From Candidatus Competibacteraceae bacterium (lineage in GTDB: Bacteria > Pseudomonadota > Gammaproteobacteria > Competibacterales > Competibacteraceae): a stretch of 64,000 nucleotides of DNA. The notes below the pieces were generated by a model. It worked only from the letters and a program-made list of their open reading frames with translations. It searched no databases and was not told the origin of the DNA. The number at the start of each line of letters is the position of its first letter. The first letter of the stretch is position 1. The stretch lies in the NCBI GenBank assembly GCA_016699715.1, contig CP065007.1, positions 992,001 to 1,056,000 of the forward strand, read 5' to 3'. Shown here one piece after another: positions 41,688 through 50,800 of this stretch. The translations under genes and the position numbers were made by a program.

Positions 41688-42966
41688 CGGCGACGGGCAT
41701 CTGGCCCTGGCCCGCGAGAGCCTGCGCGAGCTGCTGGACGACCAGCGGGTGCCGCCGCCGGTGCGCGCGGCGCTGGCGGAGGAGTACCGGCAACTGCAAG
41801 TGTTGCTGGAAAAGATCGAACAGGGCCATATCCATATCGCCGTGTTCGGCCGGGTCAGCGTCGGCAAGTCGGCGCTGCTCAACGCCCTGCTGGGCGAGAC
41901 GCGGTTTTCGACCAGCCCGCTGCACGGCGAGACCACCCGCGCCACTCACGCCCGCTGGCAGGAATACGACGCCGGCGGGGTGTTTCTGATCGACACCCCC
42001 GGCATCAACGAAGTATCCGGCGAAGCCCGCGAGCAGCTTGCTCACGACGTGGCGAGTCGCAGCGATCTGGTCATGTTCGTGGTGGACGGCGATATCACCG
42101 ATACTGAGCTGAAGGCGCTGCGGCAGGTGAAGGGCGTGGCCCAGCGGCTGGTGCTGGTGCTGAACAAGATCGACCGTTATACCCCGACCGATCGCGAGCT
42201 GTTGCTGGAAACACTGCGTCGGCGCAGCGTCGGGCTGATCCAGCCGCGGGACATTCTGACCGTCGCCGCCCAGCCGGCCGAGCGCATCGTGATTCTGGTG
42301 GACGCCGAGGGCAACGAGACCGAGACCCGCCGCCGGCCGACGGCCGACGTGACCGTGTTGCGCGAGCGGATCTGGGACATCCTCAAGGCCGAGGGCAAGA
42401 CCATGGCGGCGCTCAACGCCGGCTTGTTCGCCGGCCGCTTCTCCGACCGTTTGAGCCGCGAGATCGTCGCCATCCGCCGCGACCTGGCCGACAAGGTGGT
42501 GCGCAAGTATTGCCTGGCCAAGGGCGTGGCGGTGGCGCTGAACCCCATTCCCATTGCCGATATCCTGGCGGCGGTCGCCACCGACGCGGCGATGGTCGTG
42601 CATCTCGGCCGGGTTTACGGCCTGCCGATTAACCGGGTCGAGGCGGGGGCGCTGCTCAAGACCATCTTCACCCAACTGGTGTTTCTGATGGGCACGGTCT
42701 GGGTTATGAACCTGGCGGCGGCGGCGCTGAAGGGTATCAGTCTGGGGCTGTCGACGGTAGTGACCGCCGGGGCGCAGGGCGCGGTGGCCTGGTATGGCAC
42801 CTATGTGGTTGGCCGGGCCGCCGAGCAGTATTTCGCCCAAGGCAAGTCCTGGGGCGAGGGCGGGCCGAAGCGAGTGGTGCAGGATATCCTCGACAGTCTG
42901 GACCGTGAATCGCTGCTGGCGCAGGCTCGCGACGATATCCTGGCGCGCTTGAAGCCGCTGTTTTGA
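41596..42966 (+). CDS. GTPase with DUF697-like C-terminus (second of pair)
   Basis: GTG 41596 has GAGGA eight bases upstream and gives 456 aa; ATG 41659 is the alternative with a shorter overlap. The G domain has GRVSVGKSALLNALLGE (G1), HGETTRATHARW (G2), LIDTPGINEVSG (G3) and LNKIDRYTPTDRELLL (G4). The C-terminal third holds hydrophobic segments (YCLAKGVAVALNPIPIADIL, then AAAALKGISLGLSTVV) as in DUF697 proteins, and it shares this plan with the preceding gene. The two proteins are related but far from identical, so they may form a heteromeric membrane GTPase. No lipid, ion or division function can be assigned from sequence. Confidence 0.82.
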   Translation: MKIWKRVQSVYSNWLGRDSEAMKVLEPQPANGDGHLALARESLRELLDDQRVPPPVRAALAEEYRQLQVLLEKIEQGHIHIAVFGRVSVGKSALLNALLGETRFSTSPLHGETTRATHARWQEYDAGGVFLIDTPGINEVSGEAREQLAHDVASRSDLVMFVVDGDITDTELKALRQVKGVAQRLVLVLNKIDRYTPTDRELLLETLRRRSVGLIQPRDILTVAAQPAERIVILVDAEGNETETRRRPTADVTVLRERIWDILKAEGKTMAALNAGLFAGRFSDRLSREIVAIRRDLADKVVRKYCLAKGVAVALNPIPIADILAAVATDAAMVVHLGRVYGLPINRVEAGALLKTIFTQLVFLMGTVWVMNLAAAALKGISLGLSTVVTAGAQGAVAWYGTYVVGRAAEQYFAQGKSWGEGGPKRVVQDILDSLDRESLLAQARDDILARLKPLF

Positions 42967-43011
42967 GTTCGACCGCGAAGGAGTTGCCGGTCAAATAACT
43001 GTCCCGTTGCG

Positions 43012-43590
43012 CTAAAACGCCGCCGCCAGGTCGCGTGCTTCCGCCAGCATGGCTTGCCGTTCGGCCGGCGAAACGGTCGGCACCTGGTAGAACGCCCGAT
43101 GGGTGACGGTGCGAACGCCGCAGGCCTCCAACACGCCTTCGGCCATCGGCCGCACCAGCAATTCGTGCCAGCGCAGACGCTGGTAAGTGGCCTCATCGCC
43201 GCCCAGCGTGTTGATGATCAAGGCTTTCTCGTGCGTCAATAGACCCTGCATGCCGGCTTCGGTGAAGTCGAAAGCGAATTTGCGCACGAACACCCGGTCG
43301 ATCCAGCCCTTGAGAATGGCGGGGGGACCGAACCACCAGATCGGATAGATAAAGACCAGTCCTTGTGCCCAGCGGATGGCTTCCTGTTCCTGGTGAATGT
43401 CATTCGGCAGGTCGCCGCGCCAGTTGCGGATCAGATCCTCGCCGTCCAGCACCGAGCGAAACCGCAGCTGATACAGATCGCGAATGCAGGTCGCGTGTCC
43501 CCGTTCGCAAAGTTCGGCATCGACCGTTTCCAGAAGGGCCCGATTGAAACTGCGCGGGTTGGGGTGCGCGTAAACCAGCAGGATATTCAT
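43012..43590 (-). CDS. NAD(P)H oxidoreductase, flavodoxin-like fold
   Basis: Protein of 192 aa of the quinone reductase/KefF-MdaB group. It begins with the strand-loop NILLVYAHPNPRSFNRALLE that binds FMN/FAD phosphate and continues with AQGLVFIYPIWWFGPPAILK and WIDRVFVRKFAF, then a second flavin loop LIINTLGGDEATY. It would transfer two electrons from NAD(P)H to quinones or similar electrophiles. It is encoded 14 bp downstream of the FAH-family gene on the same strand, so they share a transcript. In E. coli a homologue, KefF, activates a potassium efflux system, but no kef gene is seen here. Confidence 0.88.
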   Translation of the reverse strand: MNILLVYAHPNPRSFNRALLETVDAELCERGHATCIRDLYQLRFRSVLDGEDLIRNWRGDLPNDIHQEQEAIRWAQGLVFIYPIWWFGPPAILKGWIDRVFVRKFAFDFTEAGMQGLLTHEKALIINTLGGDEATYQRLRWHELLVRPMAEGVLEACGVRTVTHRAFYQVPTVSPAERQAMLAEARDLAAAF

Positions 43591-43604
43591 CTTCGAATCA
43601 TGGC

Positions 43605-44264
43605 TCAGGCTACGCGCGCGCTGAAATCGTGACCGGCCAGGCTGAGCGTCAGCGCATCGCCGGAAGCGAGCGGGCCGACGCCGGACGGCGTGCCGGTCAG
43701 CACCACGTCGCCCGGTTGCAGGGTGAAGTGGGTGGAGATGTAGGCTAGCAGTTCGAAAATGCCGACCATCATCTGGCGAGTATTGCCCTGTTGACGCAAT
43801 TCGCCGTTGACCCGCAGCGCCAGCTCGGTTGCCTGTGGTTCGGGCAGTGCCTCGGGTTTCAGAAACGGCGACAGTGGACAGGCGCCATCGAAAGCTTTGG
43901 CGGTTTCCCAGGGATGGCCTTTTTGCTTCAGTGTGTTCTGGAGATCGCGCAGGGTCAGATCCAGGGCGATGCCGTAACCGGCCACGGCCTGGCGGGCGGC
44001 CACGGCATCGGCGTTGCGCAGTTCCCGGCCCACCAGCACCGCCAGTTCCACTTCATGGTGGCAAGCGCCTCGTCCCGCCGGCAACTGGATCGCTTCGTCC
44101 AGCCCGATCAGCGCGGTGGCCGGTTTCATGAACAGGATGGGCGTTTCCGGCACCGCGTTGTTGAGTTCGCGGATGTGGTCGAGATAGTTGCGGCCGATGC
44201 AGACGACCTTGCCGGCCGGCTGTGCCAGCGGGTTGCCGTCCAGATAGCGGTGTTGGTAAGCCAC
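43605..44264 (-). CDS. Fumarylacetoacetate hydrolase-family protein (YcgM/FAHD1-like)
   Basis: GTG 44264 is chosen: it is preceded by an AAGGGAA ribosome-binding site and gives 219 aa, the length of YcgM/FAHD1 proteins. The frame is open further up to 44405, but the extra residues look non-coding. Signature residues: VVCIGRNYLDHIRELNN, the metal-binding EVELAVLVGRELRNA with the paired Glu, and LTGTPSGVGPLASGD near the end. Family members hydrolyse acylpyruvates or decarboxylate oxaloacetate. The downstream gene encodes a flavodoxin-fold reductase. Substrate not assignable. Confidence 0.88.
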   Translation of the reverse strand: MAYQHRYLDGNPLAQPAGKVVCIGRNYLDHIRELNNAVPETPILFMKPATALIGLDEAIQLPAGRGACHHEVELAVLVGRELRNADAVAARQAVAGYGIALDLTLRDLQNTLKQKGHPWETAKAFDGACPLSPFLKPEALPEPQATELALRVNGELRQQGNTRQMMVGIFELLAYISTHFTLQPGDVVLTGTPSGVGPLASGDALTLSLAGHDFSARVA

Positions 44265-44436
44265 GAAGATTCCCTTGTAGGCTGTCCGAAAGATTCGCGT
44301 CCGTTGGGTGGGAGGACGCGGATTAGAGCGGGCTGAAATGATCGTACACGGTCTGCCGCGCAGGCAAACAATTGGACCTTTCCCGCGAGAGCCGCGATGG
44401 GTCACAGCCTGAGTCGCGGGGGATTTTGGCGGAATG

Positions 44437-44622
44437 TTAAGCCGCTTTCCGCAAGGGCAGTTGGGTTCGCTTGCTCACATGGAGAACCTCGATGCCCACA
44501 ATCCGCCCTTCGGCATCGTAGTCCATGATGATGCCAGGTTGGATTTCCTTGGATTCCTCCACCTCGGCCTCCGTCAATTCCAGATAAACCGCGTCGGCTT
44601 GGGGGTCGAACTCGAATTTCAT
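44437..44622 (-). CDS. DUF2283 protein (likely antitoxin-like partner)
   Basis: Protein of 61 aa with the DUF2283 pattern: FDPQADAVYLELTEAEVEES, then PGIIMDYDAEGRIVGIEVLH with the conserved acidic Asp/Glu and the GIEVLHVS strand. DUF2283 proteins commonly sit next to DUF4258 proteins, and such pairs are suspected toxin-antitoxin modules. It starts within the last codons of the DUF4258 gene (ATGA overlap), so translation is coupled. Confidence 0.85.
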   Translation of the reverse strand: MKFEFDPQADAVYLELTEAEVEESKEIQPGIIMDYDAEGRIVGIEVLHVSKRTQLPLRKAA

Positions 44623-44867
44623 GGGGCGCTCGCCTCGTTGTCGAAATAGGCCGTCACCACGATGACCGGATCGGTCGTTTCGTTGTAGATGACCCGGAGC
44701 ATTCGGAAACCTTTCTCTGGGATCGGCCGCAATGCATGAGCCAAGGTCGGATCCACATCGTCATTTCCGGTATGTGTCGGATGGGTCAAGGTCATCTCGA
44801 TCCACTCGGTACGGATTTTCCGCTTCAGGATTCGCTTGCGAGCATGATCGCTCAAAATGTAGTCCAT
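44619..44867 (-). CDS. DUF4258 protein (RelE-like toxin candidate)
   Basis: The start is taken at ATG 44867, giving 82 aa; the long upstream extension of this frame covers the terminator of the next operon and is not coding. The core DYILSDHARKRILKRKIRTE, the proline-turned segment LTHPTHTGND, and LRVIYNETTDPVIVVTAYF fit DUF4258, a small fold related to RelE/BrnT-type RNases. The His-Ala-x-x-R segment at the start (SDHARKRILKR) is the usual conserved feature. With the overlapping DUF2283 gene it forms a probable two-gene toxin-antitoxin-like unit; toxicity is unproven for this pair. Confidence 0.8.
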   Translation of the reverse strand: MDYILSDHARKRILKRKIRTEWIEMTLTHPTHTGNDDVDPTLAHALRPIPEKGFRMLRVIYNETTDPVIVVTAYFDNEASAP

Positions 44868-44954
44868 GTCGTGCGCCCAACCCGTTTCGCCGGCAGCCAA
44901 AGTCCATGATGTATTGTCGGGTAAGCTCGCCGGGGTCGCAACGGTGGACACGAT

Positions 44955-44980
44955 AAAAAACGCCAGCCCGAAGGCTGGCG
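44955..44980 (-). terminator. Intrinsic terminator of the alpha-E operon
   Basis: On the minus strand a perfect 8-bp GC-rich stem (CGCCAGCC at 44961-44968 with GGCTGGCG at 44973-44980, loop of 4) is followed by six T (complement of the A-run 44955-44960). It lies 45 bases after the alpha-E stop codon and should separate this operon from the DUF4258/DUF2283 pair. Confidence 0.9.
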
Positions 44981-45024
44981 AAGTGGATGTCCTGGGCCGG
45001 GCGAAGCCGGCCGGAACCCGCGCG

Positions 45025-46038
45025 CTAGGCGAAGTAGGTAGTGGCGATCTGGTCGTGCAGTTGACCCAGGCCGATCTGCAATTCATCGATGAATTCGTGC
45101 AGACCCTCGCGGGCGAGTTCCGGCACCGCCGCCGTGTTCAAGCGTTGTCTGAGGGCGGCGATGCTGGCGAGCGGCGTGGCGTTCTTGGGCAACTCCCGCA
45201 GGCAGATTTCCAACTGCGTCAGGCAATAGGCCACGGCGCGCGGCAGACATTCATCTTGCAACAGGAACTTGAGCACGTCGGGGCCGCCGACCCGCAGCCG
45301 CACCTGCTGGCGGTACATCTGGTAGGCGCTCAGCGATTTCAACACGCTCATCCATTGAATGTTCTCGAAAGGGTCCTGTTCCTGCCGTTCAGGCGTGACG
45401 GCCTGGGATTGCGACTGGGCCTGGCTGGTCTCGGTCGCCTCCTGTTCCTGCCGGGATTCCGCGACCGTCGCCGGCTGACCGGCGCGCGGCAGCAGGTTGG
45501 CCGAGCGCACGTCCAGAATACGGGTGGTCATGTCGGCCCGTTCCAGATAGCGGCCCAGCCGGACAAAATCGTAGGCGGCGGTGCGGCTCATGGCTCCGGA
45601 CAGCATGCCGTTGATCTGTTGCGCGCCATGAATGACCCGACGCATGAATTCGAAACGGCCGCGCCGGGTGGGGATATGGTCGCGGGCGTAGATGTATAAG
45701 CCGTTGACCTGTTCCCAGACCTCTTGCGGCACGGTGTCGCGGGTGGTGCGCAGGTTCTCGCGGGCGGCGGCCAGGCTGGAAATAATCGAACTCGGATGAT
45801 CGCGGTCGCTGATCAGAAACTTGAGCACGGTGGTTTCATCAGCCAGCCGGTTCGGGTCCTTCTCGAAGAACAATTTTTCGGCGCCGACGATGAAGATCAG
45901 CGGCAGCCAGCCAAAGGTGGTGTTGCGCGGCAGATCCAGCAGCAGGTTGCTATTGACGTTGATGATGCGAGCGGTGTCTTCGACCCGTTCGATTTGACGG
46001 GCCATCCAATAGATGTTTTGGGCGACGCGTGACAACAT
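45025..46038 (-). CDS. Alpha-E domain protein
   Basis: ATG 46038 gives 337 aa and starts with the family-typical LSRVAQNIYWMARQIERVED; ATG 46083 would overlap the ATP-grasp gene. It is an all-helical protein rich in conserved Glu/Arg in the first third (ARIINVNSNLLLD, RDHPSSIISSLAAARENLRT, VPQEVWEQVNGLYI, RYLERADMTTRILDVRSANL), the pattern called the alpha-E domain. Its biochemical role is unknown, but it nearly always accompanies a circularly permuted ATP-grasp ligase and a transglutaminase-like protein, in a cluster predicted to make or modify a peptide. The two genes on this strand are one base apart (TAA then C then ATG), so they are coupled. Confidence 0.88.
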   Translation of the reverse strand: MLSRVAQNIYWMARQIERVEDTARIINVNSNLLLDLPRNTTFGWLPLIFIVGAEKLFFEKDPNRLADETTVLKFLISDRDHPSSIISSLAAARENLRTTRDTVPQEVWEQVNGLYIYARDHIPTRRGRFEFMRRVIHGAQQINGMLSGAMSRTAAYDFVRLGRYLERADMTTRILDVRSANLLPRAGQPATVAESRQEQEATETSQAQSQSQAVTPERQEQDPFENIQWMSVLKSLSAYQMYRQQVRLRVGGPDVLKFLLQDECLPRAVAYCLTQLEICLRELPKNATPLASIAALRQRLNTAAVPELAREGLHEFIDELQIGLGQLHDQIATTYFA

Positions 46039-46039
46039 G

Positions 46040-47491
46040 TTAGAAGCCCTCGGTATCGACGATCCAGGTGTCCTTGCTACCACCCCCCTGTGAGGAATTG
46101 ACCACCAGCGAGCCTTTTCTGAGGGCCACCCGGGTCAGGCCGCCGGTGGTCACGTAGGTCGTGGGACCGGACAGGATGAACGGCCGCAAGTCCACATGGC
46201 GGGGTTCCATCTGGTCGTCGCACAGGGTCGGAGAGGTGGAGATCGACAGGGTGGGTTGGGCCATGTAGTTGCGTGGGTCCTTTTGGATCAGTTCGGCGAA
46301 GCGCTTGCGCTCGCTGGAAGTGGCGTGCGGTCCGACCATCATGCCGTAACCGCCGGATTCGTTGGCGGGCTTGACCACCAGTTTGTCCAGATTGGCCAGC
46401 ACGTACTTCCGGTCCTTCTCGCGCATGCACAGGTAGGATGGCACGTTGGCGATCAGGGGGTCCTGATCGAGATAGTATTTGATAATGTCGGGGACGAAGG
46501 TGTACACGACCTTGTCGTCGGCCACGCCGGCGCCCGGCGCGTTGGCCAGCGCCACATTGCCTTGGCGCCAGGCCCGCATCAAACCCTTGACCCCCAGCGC
46601 CGAGTCCGGCCGGAATGCTTCGGGATCGAGAAACAGATCGTCGACCCGCCGGTAGATCACGTCCACCCGTTCCAGCCCCTTGATGGTGCGCATGTAGAGG
46701 CAGTCGTCGTCGCCGACCTCCAGGTCGCTGCCTTCCACCAGTTCCACGCCCATCTGTTGGGCAAGGTAGGAGTGTTCGAAATAGGCCGAGTTGTAGATGC
46801 CGGGGGTGAGCACCACCACGGTGGGGTTGTCGCCGGGGCGCGGCGACAGCGAGGCCAGCATGTCGTACAGCCGTGGGGCGTAGTCGTCCACCGGCTGGAT
46901 GCGCTGGTACTCGAACAGTTCCGGGAATACCCGCTTGGTGACCACCCGGTTTTCCAGCATGTAGGACACGCCGGAGGGAACCCGCAGGTTGTCTTCCAGC
47001 ACGTAGACCGTGCCGTCCTTGTCGCGCACCAGATCCGAGCCGCAGATATGCGCCCAGACACCGTGACGCGGGTTGACTCCCACGCACTGCGGCCGGAAGT
47101 TGACCGACTGTGCTAGTACCTCGGCCGGAAACACGCCGTCCTTGATGATCTTCTGCTCGTGGTAAAGATCGTCGATGAACAGGTTGAGCGCCTGCACCCG
47201 TTGTTTCAGGCCGGCTTCGGTGCGATCCCATTCGTGTTTCGGGATGATGCGCGGCACGATGTCGAACGGCCAGGCCCGGTCGATGCTGCCGCCCTCGGTG
47301 TAGACGGTGAAGGTGATGCCCATGACCAATATGGCCAGTTCGGCCGCGGTCTTGCGCTCGCGCAGTTCCTCATCGCTCAGCGAGGCCAGATACTCACACA
47401 GAGTCTTCGCCGCCGGTCGTGGTCCAGTCGCGCCGTCGATGAGTTCGTCGTATGCGCCGGTCGCGGCATAATTCCGCCATTCGATTGTCAT
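46040..47491 (-). CDS. Circularly permuted ATP-grasp ligase
   Basis: Protein of 483 aa of the circularly permuted ATP-grasp type 2 family (DUF404/DUF407). Recognised segments are GVNPRHGVWAHICGSDLVRD, DGTVYVLEDNLRVPSGVSYM, LENRVVTKRVFPELF, VVVLTPGIYNSAYFEHSYLA, LVVKPANESGGYGMMVGPHA with the ATP-binding Lys and Gly-rich loop, and RHVDLRPFILSGP. ATP-grasp enzymes of this type are predicted to form peptide or amide bonds through an acyl-phosphate. It is the first gene of the pair with alpha-E and is divergent from a transglutaminase-like gene. The peptide or amine substrate is unknown. Confidence 0.92.
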   Translation of the reverse strand: MTIEWRNYAATGAYDELIDGATGPRPAAKTLCEYLASLSDEELRERKTAAELAILVMGITFTVYTEGGSIDRAWPFDIVPRIIPKHEWDRTEAGLKQRVQALNLFIDDLYHEQKIIKDGVFPAEVLAQSVNFRPQCVGVNPRHGVWAHICGSDLVRDKDGTVYVLEDNLRVPSGVSYMLENRVVTKRVFPELFEYQRIQPVDDYAPRLYDMLASLSPRPGDNPTVVVLTPGIYNSAYFEHSYLAQQMGVELVEGSDLEVGDDDCLYMRTIKGLERVDVIYRRVDDLFLDPEAFRPDSALGVKGLMRAWRQGNVALANAPGAGVADDKVVYTFVPDIIKYYLDQDPLIANVPSYLCMREKDRKYVLANLDKLVVKPANESGGYGMMVGPHATSSERKRFAELIQKDPRNYMAQPTLSISTSPTLCDDQMEPRHVDLRPFILSGPTTYVTTGGLTRVALRKGSLVVNSSQGGGSKDTWIVDTEGF

Positions 47492-47841
47492 CTATCGTTA
47501 TCCTTAGCATTGGCATGCTCGATCATTGTTGCGCTTGAGTGCAGCAAAATCCAAGCCAGTTTGGAATAAAGCAGGATGGTTGGAGTTGGTTGACGGTGCG
47601 ACAAACAAAAATACAATAGCTGCCTTCAGTGGCATGGGAGGCATGACGGACGATGGTCCATGGGAAAACGGCCTGAATGCACGAGAAAGGCGCATGAAAA
47701 ACCGCCCTGCACTAATTAGGGGCAACATAGTGAATTATAAACAATCTTCTCCCGTTTGACGGGGTGTCGCCGGCATTGGCCAAGCCGGATTGTTCCCGCA
47801 TAATGCGCGCCACGATTGTAGCCGACTGTGAAGGATAGGCC
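47492..47841. other. Divergent promoter region of the ATP-grasp / transglutaminase cluster
   Basis: About 350 bp between the ATP-grasp gene (-) and the transglutaminase gene (+). On the minus strand a perfect TATAAT lies near 47734-47739, with only a weak -35 (CCGTCA) 17 bases upstream. The small ORFs here have no family features. Shared control of both transcripts is likely, but no operator is evident. Confidence 0.4.
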
Positions 47842-50800
47842 ATGGCCATACGTGTTGCTCTCCACCACCATACCTCGTATCGATTTGATCGCGCCGTCAA
47901 TGTGTCGCCGCATGTGATTCGCCTGCGCCCGGCGTCGCACACTCGCACCCCGATCCATGCCTACTCACTCAAGATTGAGCCGGCCCAGCACTTTATCAAC
48001 TGGATGCAGGACCCCTTCGGTAATTTCCAGGCCCGGCTGGTATTTCCGGAAAAGGTTCGGGAACTGAGCCTGACCGTCGATCTGGTGGCCGAGATGACGG
48101 TCATCAATCCTTTCGATTTCTTCGTCGAAAGCTACGCCGAGAAGTATCCGTTCTCCTACGAACCCACGCTGTGCCGGGAGTTGGCGCCCTATCTGGAAAC
48201 GCGGGAAAACGGCCCATTGCTGAACGCCTGGCTGGCTGGCGTTGACCGCAAGCCCCAGACGATCGTCGATTTCCTGGTCGAACTCAACCGGCGGTTGGGT
48301 CAGGATATTGGCTATATCATCCGCATGGAGGCGGGAGTGCAGACCAGTGAGGAAACCCTGAGCAAGCGCAGTGGCTCCTGCCGCGATTCGGCCTGGCTAC
48401 TGGTGCAGATCATGCGGCATCTGGGTTTGGCGGCGCGCTTCGTCTCCGGCTATCTGGTCCAGTTGACCGCCGATCTCAAGTCGCTGGATGGCCCTTCCGG
48501 CACCGAGGTTGATTTTACCGACCTGCACGCCTGGGCCGAGGTCTTCGTGCCGGGCGCGGGCTGGATCGGCTTGGACCCGACCTCCGGCCTGCTCGCCGGC
48601 GAGGGCCACATTCCGCTGGCCTGCACCCCGACCCCGCCCAGCGCCGCGCCGGTGACCGGCTGCACCGATCCGTGCGAAACGGAATTCGGTTTCGAGATGA
48701 AAGTGACCCGCATCCACGAGGACCCGCGCGTCACCAAGCCCTACACCGAGGAGCAGTGGCGGACCATCGAGGCGCTGGGCCACGACGTGGACGCGAAATT
48801 GCAGTCGGGCGACGTGCGGCTGACCATGGGCGGCGAGCCGACCTTTGTTTCCATCGACGACATGGACGGCGCGGAATGGACCACCGCCGCCATCGGTCCC
48901 ACCAAGCGCAAGCTGGCCGGCCGGCTGCTGAAGATGCTGCGTGATCGCTTCGCGCCCAACGGCTTCCTGCATTACAGTCAGGGTAAATGGTATCCGGGCG
49001 AATCCCTGCCGCGCTGGGCCTTGTCCTGCTACTGGCGCAGCGACGAGCTGCCCTTGTGGCATGACCCACGCTGGATCGCCGACGACGAGACGCCGCAAGG
49101 GTTCGGTCCGGAGCAGGCGCTGACCTTTGCGCGGGAACTGACCCGGCGTCTGGGCGTGAGCGACGAGCGCCTGATTCCCGGCTACGAGGATGTGTATTAC
49201 TACCTGTGGAAGGAACGCACGCTGCCGGTCAACGTCGATCCGTTGAAGTACGATCTCAAGGACGATGAAGAGCGCCGGCGACTGGCGATCCTGCTGGAGC
49301 GGGGTCTGAACACTATCACCGGTTATACGCTGCCGATTCGTTGGCACGAAGCGCCGGATGGCGGGCAATGGATGAGCGGGCCATGGGCGCTGCGCCGCGA
49401 ACATTTGTATCTCATCCCCGGCGACTCGCCGATGGGTTACCGCCTGCCGCTGGCGGCATTGCCACAGGTTGGGGAAACCGACCGCGAAGTGCCCCATCCG
49501 CAATCGCTGTTCGAGTTCCGCACCGCGTTGGGCGATGTCCACGGCGAGGTGACGCGTCGCTATAGCGAATTCCTGAAGGGTCGAGCGGAAGCATCGCGCG
49601 GCGATTTCCAGGAACAACCGGCGGCAGCGGCGGATACCCAGGCAGTGATCCATACCTCCTTGTGCGTGGAGCCGCGTGAAGGTCACCTCTACGTCTTCAT
49701 GCCGCCGCTGGGGCAATTGGAGCACTATCTGGATCTGCTGGCCTGTGTCGAGCAAACCGCCGCCGATCTGGAAATGCCGGTGCTGGTCGAGGGCTACGCG
49801 CCGCCCTCCGACTGGCGGTTGCGCAAGTTCGCCGTCACGCCCGATCCCGGCGTGATCGAGGTCAATATCCATCCCGCCGGCAACTGGGACGAACTGAAGC
49901 GCAACATCGAAGTGCTGTACGAAGATGCACGTCAGGCGCGGCTCGGTACCGAAAAATTCATGCTGGACGGGCGGCACACCGGCACCGGCGGTGGCAACCA
50001 CGTTACCCTGGGCGGCGCCACGCCGAGCGACAGCCCGTTCCTGCGCCGGCCCGATCTGTTGCGCAGTCTGCTCACCTACTGGCAGCATCATCCCAGCCTG
50101 TCCACGCTGTTCTCCGGGCTGTTTATCGGCCCGACCAGTCAGGCACCGCGAGTGGATGAGGCCCGCAACGATAGCCTGTACGAGTTGGAAATCGCCTTCC
50201 AGCAGATGCCGACCGGCGAAGTGCCGCAACCGTGGCTGGTGGATCGCTTGTTGCGCAATCTATTGGTGGACCTGAGCGGCAATACCCACCGCGCCGAATT
50301 CTGCATCGATAAGCTGTACTCGCCGGATTCGGCCACCGGGCGGCTGGGTCTGGTGGAGATGCGCGCCTTCGAGATGCCGCCGCATGCCCGCATGAGCCTG
50401 ATGCAGATGCTGCTGTTGCGCGGCCTGGTGGCACGGTTCTGGGAGCGGCCCTATGCGGGTCGGGATCTGGCGCGCTGGGGTACACGGATTCACGATCAGT
50501 TCATGCTGCCGCACTACGTATGGGAAGACTTCAAGGATGTGATCGGCGAGATGAACGATGCCGGCTACCCGTTCGCGAGCGACTGGTTTCTGCCGTTCTT
50601 CGAGTTCCGCTTTCCGCACTATGGCAACATCGTTCATCGCGACATCGATCTGGAACTGCGCCAGGCGTTGGAACCGTGGCATGTGCTGGGCGAAGAGCAG
50701 GCCCTGGGCGGCACCGCCCGTTACGTCGATTCCTCGGTGGAACGTATGCAGGTCAAGGTGCGCGGCATGGTCGGCGAGCGGCATGTGGTGGCCTGCAACG

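Noticed and set aside
48397..50229. 610-aa open frame opposite the transglutaminase gene
   Set aside because: Antisense shadow of a conserved 1104-aa gene, with low-complexity His/Gln/Arg composition.
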